From assembly GCA_018105865.1 (NCBI GenBank), contig CM030867.1:10935758-10999757 (forward strand): 64,000 bases of DNA, given 5' to 3'. Below are positions 55,374 to 64,000 of the stretch, piece by piece; position 1 is the first letter of the stretch; each line of letters starts with the position of its first letter. The notes below the pieces were generated by a model. That model worked only from the letters and a program-made list of their open reading frames with translations, was not told the origin of the DNA and searched no databases. A program made the position numbers and the translations under genes. The DNA comes from Metaphire vulgaris. Its lineage: Eukaryota; Annelida; Clitellata; Crassiclitellata; Megascolecidae.

Positions 55374-55530
55374 CAGTGCTTATTCTCGCCACCTAGAGAT
55401 TGGGGAAGCTTAAAATTTGGGGGGAACAGGCTTTGCGGGGGTTATTTTACTTGCCAAAATGTCAAAAAATTGGGGGACATTTCAAACTTGGGGGAATTTC
55501 CCCGTCAGAGAAGGCCTAGAGTAAATACTG
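55374..55530. mobile_element. MITE, CAGTGTTTATTCTAG family
   Basis: Left end CAGTGCTTATTCTCGCC, right end GGCCTAGAGTAAATACTG. The central TGGGGGACATTTCAAACTTG corresponds to the G/C-run interior of the 11339 copy. Confidence 0.7.
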
Positions 55531-56014
55531 GACCTATGGACAAAATCGACAAACTTTGTTCTGCCTTGACCAGGTTTCCAGTGGGATTTTAGGCGGAACC
55601 AGAGCCGCAGAAACCCAGGGCGGCATAGAAGTCACATCTTGGGCTTCGGATGAATTTTGCAGATTATATATGCCAACGTATAGGAAACCACCATAGGCAG
55701 GGCGCGATTTGTAGGGGGAAGGGGAGAATCTCCCCCCCCACTGCCGAACTGCATCCCCCTACTGCTACATACCCCCACCACTACATCCACCCACTGCTAC
55801 ATTTTCCAACAACTACATCCCCCAAGCTCGTCATACCCCCCCCCCTTCCACTGCTCCAAGTCACAAATCGCACCCAGACCATAGGACCTACTCTATTAAA
55901 TTGTCCGATAAAACGTTCTCGTTGGGTTTTTCAACGAATCTCAAGTTCTCAACTAGTTTAGACCGAATGGAGAAACTCCCTTCGTGGCTTCGCATGATAA
56001 CCAGACTTGAGTCC

Positions 56015-56212
56015 TCGAGGCCGTGGCCTTGGCCTCGAGGCGCCTCGAGGCCAAGTGACGCTGGCCTTGGCCACCTTGGCCTCGGGATACAAGTCCTCGG
56101 CCCCCTTGGCCTCGGACCTGCTGGCCTGCCTGGCCTTGGCCTCGGGTACAAGTCCTCGGCCTTGGCCTGGGGGACCCTCGGCCTTGGGTACTCGAGGCCA
56201 AGCCCTCACACC
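56015..56212. repeat. GC-rich minisatellite, CCTTGGCCTCGG units (first block)
   Basis: Irregular tandem GGCCTTGGCCTCGG and CCTCGAGGCC words in AT-rich surroundings. Frames give Gly-Leu, Pro-Arg or Ala-Ser repeats without splice context. Confidence 0.9.
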
Positions 56213-57342
56213 ATGGAATTAAACAAGAAAATCGCGCATTCAAAATGTTGGAAGTGACGAATAATATCTGAACAAAACGTCCTCTGTTCAATCTAAACGG
56301 TAGACCCTGAGAATTCCTGCTAAGTCTAATAGCTTGTAATTATGTTGCTTGCATTGACAAGGCTGACATTGTTTGAAGCGAACATTGCCTCAGGGATTGA
56401 AGTAGGCATTTGGACCAGATAATTGGGTTTCTTGCTAATAAAAAAGTATTAAAAGGCTTGAACCTAAATGGATATATGGCGTCTATTTTAGAGCAGTTCT
56501 AGGCTTTCACAGGGCCAAAATGTCTCAAAAATAACAGAGACACCTGCGAGGCTGCATCTGCTTAGGCTAATGAGGTTGTTGACTGATCGCACTTGGAAAA
56601 GAAACGGTGCCGTAGTGACAGCAATCTCTGCTGTAAACACTGGAAAGTTTGTAAGTAAAAATACGACAAAAATATGGCCACAAATGAGCCTAGCATTTTG
56701 AAGTTTGCTTTCGCCGATTTCAAAATAATAAATAAAAGAAAGTGGTCCGCGAAATGCAAGCAATGTCGGAAATAATAAGTGAAACTCGGAACCAGATCGA
56801 GGAACTTCAAGCGGTTCAAGAAACATCTGGATATAAAACACGAGACTGGCAAACAGCTACAAAACATCAAAAGGTATTTTAATTTTATTTTTAAAACATG
56901 GTTGGTAGTAGGTACTGGACCTACTGCCAACGCCAATCCATAAGGAAAGGGCACCAATAATTCGGGTAGGGCCCAGCACTTGTTTGGCCCCAAAATTTCA
57001 ATATTTTGACGTTTAATCTGCCCTGTTGGCCCCATCAGCCCAATTTGCAGGAAAGAGGATTTTACCCCACTGTCCATGTACATCCCTTCCACTGAGCTAC
57101 TGCACCGTTTTAACATCCACCTTGGGCACTCTCATATTTTCCAACAAACCTCCAAGTTGCCAACTCCCAACTGTGGATTAAAGTGTAGAGTTTAACACTT
57201 CTGCATTATTTCATGACTTCCCCTTCATTTGGGGGCAGGGCGTGGCTCCAGAAATGAAGAAATAATGTAACAAATAAATAAATAAATGTAAAATGTGCAA
57301 AAATTTGTCAAAAATTTGGCAAAATGTCGCCCGATAAAATCT

Positions 57343-57535
57343 GTGGCCTTGGCCTTGGCCTTGGACCTGCTGGCCTTCAACGAATCGGACCTCCTGGCCT
57401 TGGCCTTCTCAACCTCGGACCTTGGCCTTGGCCTTGGCCTTGGCCTCGGACCTCCTGGCCTTGGCCTTGGCCTTGGCCTCGGACCTCCTGGCCTTGGCCT
57501 CGCCTTGGCCTCGACAGTTGTGGCCTCGACTCCAA
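57343..57535. repeat. GC-rich minisatellite, CCTTGGCCTCGG units (second block)
   Basis: GGCCTTGGCCTTGGCC, then GGCCTCGGACCTCCTGG repeated at about 48-54 bp higher order. Same family as the block at 56015, 1.3 kb away, in the same orientation. Confidence 0.9.
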
Positions 57536-57686
57536 GTCTGATGATAACAGCCAGCACGTGGCCATTGCGTAATAAATCGCCATCTTTGAAATGCTGCTGG
57601 AACCTGGCGAATACAAGTGAAATATTAAATTTTTAAAAATAGAAAAAATTTGTGACTACGATCTTAAAGCGCCGATCAGATTTGCT

Positions 57687-58347
57687 CATTAGCGTCGCCA
57701 CGGGGACAAATGGGGGCGACTGCCCCCCCAACCTGCCCCAGACTACCTACCAAATTCGCGCAAATCCGGTGAGAAAGTTATTTATGGAGGGCGGTGGGAA
57801 GGTGGGAAAGGAATCCGACACGCCAGCCCCATTTTGCCCGCCCCCAACCGAAAAATTCCTGGCGACGCCACTGTTCAGAATTATTGAAATTCGCAAAAAT
57901 TCAAGGCCACGCAAAGCCTTGAAGGAATTTACAATTAGTTCTTCGCTATCTTTTTGGTCCTCGATTTATAGTCATACTGTATTTTATCGAGTCTTTGTCC
58001 GCCATGAAAGAGAATGCGAAAAATCGTTTAGCTCGAAAATTCGACAAATTTTAGGCGAATTAGATCTAGTTTTTTAGTGCTCACCGCGTTCAAATGCTCA
58101 CCTGTTCAAATGCTCACCGCGTTCAAATGCTCACCGCGTTCAGATGCTCACCGCGTTCAAATGCACATATTTCGGAACCACTAGCGTCGCCACGGGGCAA
58201 ATGGGGGAACCCCCTTCCACCTGCCCTAGAGCACCTACCAGATTCACCCAAAGCCGGTGAGAAAGTTTTTTGTGGCGGGGTGGGTAAGGAATCTGACACG
58301 CCAGCCCCCTTCCCCCCTCCAACCAAAAATTCCAGGCGACGCCACTG
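57687..58347 (-). mobile_element. Second composite hAT-like element with internal minisatellite
   Basis: Module (57687-57873, CATTAGCGTCGCCACGG to GGCGACGCCACTG), about 200 bp of unrelated AT-rich sequence, a short minisatellite (58080-58162, GCGTTCAAATGCTCACC units), the junction GCACATATTTCGGAACCA, then a second module (58181-58347). Flanks GATTTGCT and GATTTACT match at seven of eight positions and enclose the whole. This is the inverse orientation of the 11777 element, with the identical module-minisatellite junction. Confidence 0.75.
58080..58162. repeat. Minisatellite GCGTTCAAATGCTCACC
   Basis: Four to five units of 16-17 bp, the complement of the minisatellite at 11977-12497. Confidence 0.9.
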
Positions 58348-58559
58348 GATTTACTTTCTATTTATTATACTTATTTATATACGTGGATGATTCTGAACGA
58401 TCAATGCGTTCAATTTTTTTCAGATCAAAGATGGATTTTGAATCGATTTCAATTTCATATAATGGTTGAAAAAGAGCCCGAAAAATCGATGGCGTAATAT
58501 ATGGATGACCCATAGTCCGTCCGAGAATTTCTTCAATTCGCTGAAATTTCTACATCTCA

Positions 58560-59640
58560 ATGTACCCACTCTATTCAAAAGTCCATCCAAATGCTTCTCT
58601 CACAGAGTGAATTAATTATAAAAATTTTATTCGATATCTATAAAAAACCTGTTGTATAGGCCTATAATAACATGCGGCTCTTCCCTTGATTGCCCCCTAC
58701 TAGCCATTCCACAAGATATTCGGCAGGGTTTTATTTTAGTTGATGTGCCTCGTTCTCGTACAGTCAATGCATGGCGTTAGTGTGTAGTATGAAATGGCTG
58801 GGAGTGCTCTATTTCGAACCCTGTAGATCGAAATTGATAATGCTATAATTGATTATTCTTGCAAATTGTAAAGCAATGAAGAAGGAACAAGAAGAAAATG
58901 TGGATTTTGTCGAATAATTTCTTCAAATCGATTAGATTTTTGCATATCTAGGTCCTAAGAGCCCTCTATTCAACAGGTCTTCAATTGGCTTCTCTCACAC
59001 GGAATTAATTATAAAACTTGTTTTTGATGTCTATAAGACCTGTTGTATAATGAACCAGATATCTTAATATGCGTCTCTTCCCTCGATCACCCTACTAGCC
59101 ATTCCCCAGGACTTTCATTTAGTTGATGTCCCTCGTTCTATTACAGTCAATGCATGGCGTTAGTGTGTAATATGAAATGGCTGGGTGTGCTCTATTTCGA
59201 ACCCTGTAGATCGAAATTGAGTATGATGTTATTGAATATTCTTGCAAACTGTAAAGCAATGGAGAAGGAACAAGAAGAAAAGTGGCTTTTGTCGGATAAT
59301 TTCTTCAAATAGATTAGATTTTTGCATATCTCTGTCCTATGAGCCCTCTATTCAATAGGTCTTCAAAGTTTACGGCTTCTCTCCTACCCTCTACAATAGG
59401 TCTTCAATTGGCTTCTCTCACACAGGGAAATTGAAGGAATTAATTATAAAACTTGTTTTTGATGTCTATAAGACCTGTTGTATAATGAACCAGATATCTT
59501 AATACGCGTCTCTTCCCTCGATCGCTCTACTAACCATTCCACAAGATACTCGACAGGACTTTCATTTAGTTGATGTCCCTTGTTCTCGTGCTATCACTGG
59601 GGCAAGTTGTTTATCAAGTTCATCCATCCGGGCTCTGGAG
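58560..59640. repeat. Three diverged tandem copies of a unit of about 390-430 bp
   Basis: CTATAAGACCTGTTGTATAA and ATTTAGTTGATGTCCCTCG recur near 58640, 59030 and 59465, as do CAATGCATGGCGTTAGTGTG and CTATTTCGAACCCTGTAGAT in the first two. Related words (TTTGCATATCTATAGCCTA) also occur near 54478 and 54822. No coding potential seen. Confidence 0.75.
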
Positions 59641-60127
59641 CTCATTTCCGATATAAGTTCGTGAATCCAGCACATTATCATCTTTTAGATCTACACCGTA
59701 GTACCTCTGTTTGGTCAGTTCCATCAATCTGATTGATCCGTCGCCGATGGTACTGCCCTCTGCAGGATGTTATAGGCATTATTGGGGTGGCGGCATAGAA
59801 GCTGGTTTATTGCTTAGTTGATAAAATGAGATATAAGCATTATTGCGCAATGGTTGCTTAGTGTTGAGAATTTGTTTATCATTTGAAATGTTGACGCGAG
59901 AGAAATAGAGTTTTTGAAGAAACTATAGTGTCAAAAGAAATGTCTGGGGTTGTCCCATTTCGACCACTGTGGAACAAAACTTGGACGGACGATATCGATG
60001 ATTCTAGCAGTTTTGTAGCATTGAAGATGGGAAGCAGACTAACTGTGATTTTCGTCAGAGAATTAATTTATTCAATACGCTGAAATGTTTACTGTACACC
60101 GATTTTTCAGTAGTCTTTGCACTGGCC

Positions 60128-60317
60128 CAGTGGCGTAGCCGAGAGGGGTGGGCTTGGGGGGGTTAAACCCCCTAGGCCAGCGACGGAAAAATTTTTAACG
60201 TGTTTTCGTGCATGTTTTATTTCTGGTCGCGGTTTTGAGGTTGAAACCCCCACCTCCCTTGGCTGGTCACGGCCCGAGCCAACCAACCCCCTTGTGGAAA
60301 TCCTGGCTACGCCACTG
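60128..60317. mobile_element. hAT-like MITE, CAGTGGCGTAGCC family, with perfect target duplication
   Basis: Left end CAGTGGCGTAGCCGAG, right end CTGGCTACGCCACTG, exact flanks CACTGGCC on both sides. The interior has GGTTAAACCCCC and GGTTTTGAGG as at 46904. Confidence 0.88.
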
Positions 60318-60510
60318 CACTGGCCTCTGTCACACGGCGGATTAATTGTAGGCCATACATTTTATAGTTGTCTAAAAAAGCCCGTTAAACAATGATCCGG
60401 TCTCCGTTTCATCCAACGTAAACCTGTTGTTTGCGCCTTCTTTGCATCATCCTAAGCAGGAATTACCGACTTTGAAGAAGACAGCAGCGCCCCAGACTTC
60501 TATAGAGCGT

Positions 60511-60840
60511 CTAATATATAATATAATCGCGTAAATTCAGTGCCCAGATGTCGACGGTCAATGAGGCTATTCGTCGACAGATGGCAATAAAGGGCCGTTC
60601 CTTTAGACGCCAAGTGGCGTTATCAGAGGCGCGCAAAACACCAAACGCCTTCTTGGCACTCGGCACGAGTCGAGGCGTGCCCCGCGCACTCCTCACGACG
60701 CCCCGGGTCTGATCGTAAGTGTGCTGCGGCTTCTGCTGCTGCTGGACCAGAAAGAGCCGGCGACCAGACGGCACTGAACTCGTAAAGAAGACGATGCGCT
60801 GGGAGGGAGAGGACGCGTGTGTTCTTCTGCTCGGTTATTA
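60511..60840 (-). CDS. Hypothetical coding segment, unidentified
   Basis: A minus-strand frame open for about 108 codons to a stop at 60511, CpG-rich and of ordinary amino-acid composition (FLVQQQQKPQHTYDQTRGVV, KAFGVLRASDNATWRLKERP). A Met lies at 60774, but the frame is open upstream to a weak acceptor, CGAGCAG, near 60837. No family recognised. It could be a terminal exon, a retroposed fragment or chance in a CpG-rich patch. Confidence 0.25.
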
Positions 60841-60895
60841 TGACTGAGGTCTTCGTTTCAGAAATGCCAGACAGACGCTTTGATTTCTAGACTGC

Positions 60896-61190
<295 letters not shown>

Positions 61191-61199
61191 GGGTTTTAC

Positions 61200-62028
61200 G
61201 TGATTTAATAGGCTCTCTTGTGTTGAAAACCACTGATACTCATTGTAGCTCCCTTGTCCAGCTTCTCTCAGTCGAGTCTTCTAAAACATCTACTGTACAA
61301 AAATACAATTCGCAGTATACCTGTATACAATGCCAAAACAGTCCACATGTGGAATTTAAATTAATCTATTCTGTAATTAGTTGCTAATCTAACATCCCGT
61401 TGTACTCTAAAGTAAGTCTAATATGCATTCATACATGTACCAGCTATTACTGGTAGTAATAGTAGTCTTTTCATCCAATTCGTTCCGTCTGTCTGCTACT
61501 CTAGCGCTAAATAAATGTTGTTTGTACCTCCCAACTCGTTTCTTAAACAATTTTTCCATGTCCTCGAGTACCACTATATAGGCCTACTGTGTGGCACACT
61601 GTGTGTCAGTGAAAAATTCATCGTATACGGCGCTTGCACTGTGTTAGTCAATATCTTTAGTCGTAATGGGGTTTCTCTTAGATCTCCTTTTACTTTCCTT
61701 TTCTCGAGAATTTTGTAGGATTTTGGTACGTTTTTTTTCTTGCGTGTGCGCGTTCTTCCTCCCGTGAACACCGAACGAAAGCAATCAGTCAATATCTTCC
61801 GGGCATTTGCGAACGGAGCACAGATAGGCCCGAGTTCCTTGGACGGCGATGGAGCACCTTCACGGTTGTTGAAACCTTTGAAAAGCACGCGTTTGATCGG
61901 GGGGTCTTTCATTCCTCCGTATAATGTGAAACGTATTATCTACGGTTTAAGACCGCACCGACGAAAGATAAGGCTAAGACGGCGAAGCGCGCGAGAGAAC
62001 GCTGGTTCGCAGCGGTCTATCGCTGCAT
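61200..62028. other. Unassigned, moderately CpG-rich stretch
   Basis: Overlapping frames of 129 codons (plus) and 112 codons (minus) share 61740-61912. Neither has clear splice sites or a recognised family, so I call neither. Confidence 0.3.
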
Positions 62029-62115
62029 GTTGGGGGCTGTCCATAAAACACGTCGCGCTGTTTTTTTCGACAGTTTTGCCCCTTCCCCCCCCCTTGGCGC
62101 AACGTGTCACAAATC
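62029..62115. mobile_element. GGGGGCTGTCCATAAA-type inverted element, partial
   Basis: GGGGGCTGTCCATAAAACAC and the opposed GGCGCAACGTGTCACAAATC around a C run. Elements starting GGGCTGTCCATAAA are common in invertebrate genomes; the limits here are uncertain. Confidence 0.4.
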
Positions 62116-62129
62116 TCCGATCCCGCTAG

Positions 62130-63335
62130 ACTAGATGATCAATATAATGTCAAAATAAGAGGGGTTGTCGCTGTCGAGGACTTCGTGAGTAAAAGGGGAG
62201 TAGGATATGTTGGTGAAATCGATTGAATCCCAGGCAGTAGTGTGGAATACTACTGATGACACTTCATTTTGATGCTTAAATTCGATCTTTTACATGAAAA
62301 AATAAAATTGAATAAGAAAGAATTCTCCAAAATTGATGATTAATATAATGGTAAATATAAGGGGTTGTCGCACAGGCTTTGTAGGATGTGTTGGCGAAAT
62401 TTGAATTCTATGATCAATATGACACTTCAATTTGATGCAAATTCGATCTTTTATAGGAAAAAAAGAATAGAGGAAAGAATTCTCCACAGCGTGTGCATTA
62501 GATGATTAACTAATGGCAAAATAAGGGGGTTGTCGCGGTTGAAGACTTGGTAAAACGGGGAGTAGGACATGTTGGTGAAATCGATTGAATTCCATGCAGT
62601 AGTGTGGAATACTACTGATGACACTTCATTTTGATGCTTAAATTCGATCTTTTACTGGAAAAGATAAAATTGTACAGCAGATGGATTTCTACACAGCGTG
62701 TGCATTAGGTTATTAATATAATGGCAAAATAAGGGGGTTGTCGCAGTTGAGGACTTGGTGAGTAAAAGGGGAGTAGGATATGTTGATGAAATCGATTGAA
62801 TTCCATGCAGTAGTGTGGAATACTACTGATGACACTCCATTTTGTTGCTTAAATTCGATCATTTACTGGAAAAGATAAAATTGTACAGCAGATGGAATTC
62901 TACACAGCGTGATTAGATTAATATAATGGCAAAATAAGGGGGTTGTCGTGGTTGAGGTCTTGGTGAGAAACGGGGAGTAGTATATGTTGGTGAAATCGAT
63001 TTAATTCCATGCAGTAGTGTGGAATACTACTGATGACACTTCATTTTGTTGCTTAAATTCGACCTTTTACTGGAAAAGATAAAATTGTACAGCAGATGGA
63101 ATTCTACACAGCGTGTGCATTAGGTTATTAATATAATGGCAAAATAAGGGGGTTGTCGTGGTTGAGGTCTTGGTGAGGAAACGGGGAGTAGTATATGTTG
63201 GTGAAATCGATTTAATTCCATGCAGTAGTGTGGAATACTACTGATGACACTTCATTTTGTTGCTTAAATTCGATCTTTTACTGGAAAAGATAAAATTGTA
63301 CAGCAGATGGAATTCTACACAGCGTGTGCATTAGA
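62130..63335. repeat. Satellite-like array, six units of about 205 bp
   Basis: GGGGTTGTCG recurs at 62161, 62361, 62526, 62734, 62939 and 63149. Each unit carries GAGTAGGATATGTTGGTGAA, an inverted repeat with arms CAGTAGT and ACTACTG, and AAATTCGATCTTTTACTGG. The last four units are the most alike; the second is shortened and lacks the palindrome. Confidence 0.92.
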
Positions 63336-63339
63336 ATGC

Positions 63340-64000
63340 TGGAGCGTCGTTAGAAAATAATTACATCGCGTAGGTTTTCTATTAAATAAATCGTAGTTTC
63401 TCGTACAATTTTCAGCAGCGAAACATAGAGATATACAACTTCCGTTGGCGCTAACGGGTATAACTGAGAGTTAAAATTCCACGCACCTAGCATCAGTGGC
63501 GGCTCCAGGATTTCTGGGTGAGGGGATTAAATGAATTCACAGGAAGTTGGTGGGAGGAATGAAAAGAGAACTCCTCTAGTGAACTTCTATAGCGCCATTT
63601 TATTGACGCACTCGACATCAGTCTATGGTCGCTCCAATGTGTTTAACATTGGATCAGTGCTCGGCTGAATTTCCCTCTTTTCAGGGTATTCCCTAATCCC
63701 TATTTCCCTTCTCATCATTTCTTGGAATATATTGGAATTCGTAAAAAGCCATTCTACGCACGGACAAAACAAGACAAAATATCCTAGCTACAAATGGCCT
63801 TCTGTGCAGTGGCGGTTCCAGGTGGGGATGAGTGGAGATGCATCCCCCCACCGGACTTTCGGACTTACTTTTTGTGCTTGTGAAACCTACTTTTGGGTGA
63901 AAGCTTAGTGAAACTAACCGAGGATCACCTTTTTTGCTTGTCAGCCTATTTTTCGGTAAGAATGTAGTAAAATGAGGGATAAAATTTCCTCTTTCCGGCC
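63340..64000. other. Right edge: fragments of CAGTGGCGG elements, no gene
   Basis: CAGTGGCGGCTCCAGGATTT at 63494 and CAGTGGCGGTTCCAGG at 63807 begin element copies. The second contains TTTTTTGCTTGTCAGCC, as at 46904, and runs off the window. AACTTCTATAGCGCCATTTT near 63585 is another SINE-tail-like word. Confidence 0.5.

Noticed and set aside
56007..57636. GLGLGLG and PRPRPG frames that look like collagen- or silk-like proteins
   Set aside because: They come from the CCTTGGCCTCGG minisatellites, are open in several frames at once and lack splice signals.
61574..62129. Overlapping 112-codon (-) and 129-codon (+) frames
   Set aside because: Neither has convincing splice borders or resemblance, and part overlaps an inverted-repeat element.

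Overview
This is animal nuclear DNA. Its genes are split into many short coding exons joined by GT-AG introns (one GC-AG). It is rich in microsatellites and short inverted-repeat transposons, and its intergenic sequence is AT-rich. Frequent TAGGCCTA words and the repeat style suggest a marine invertebrate, and my guess is an echinoderm or other non-vertebrate deuterostome. That is an inference from texture, not a proof.

Layout: (1) 1-4596 is the right end of a satellite array with two nested periods. (2) 4.6-17.4 kb is a repeat-rich gene-poor stretch. It holds one isolated coding exon (6820-6927, minus), the myristoylated N-terminus of a neuronal calcium sensor-family EF-hand protein; the rest of that gene would lie left of the window. 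(3) 17.5-29.7 kb, minus strand, is a complete RFX1/2/3-type winged-helix transcription factor gene. Its 15 coding exons join in frame into about 752 residues. One 92-bp exon is easy to miss. (4) 30.7-31.3 kb is a CpG-rich island between two divergent genes and is the likely shared promoter region. (5) 36.2-50.4 kb, plus strand, is a protein 4.1 (EPB41/coracle-type) gene with 17 detected coding exons: FERM domain, FERM-adjacent region, a large repeat-bearing insert, and the 4.1 C-terminal domain. (6) 51.8-64 kb is repeats again: hAT-like short elements, decayed LINE 3' ends, GC-rich minisatellites and a second satellite of about 205 bp.

The most unusual coding feature is the 4.1 insert. Two neighbouring phase 0-0 exons (163 and 138 codons) each encode about eight copies of a 15-17 residue motif, roughly HxGPVxDxxGxPIxP, and the two exons align with each other in register. 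I do not recognise this repeat. The most unusual mobile feature is a pair of composite hAT-like elements (11.8-12.7 kb and 57.7-58.3 kb). Each has two terminal modules flanking a minisatellite of about 16-17 bp, and each composite is bounded as a whole by an 8-bp target-site duplication. A third family, about 80-bp TTAA-flanked inverted repeats, has 12 copies, all between 15 and 52 kb.

Functionally, RFX factors control ciliary and other genes in the nucleus, while protein 4.1 links membrane proteins to the cortical cytoskeleton or septate junctions. I see no pathway link between the two; their adjacency looks like simple head-to-head placement. All exon limits are read by eye from splice motifs, reading phase and family resemblance.
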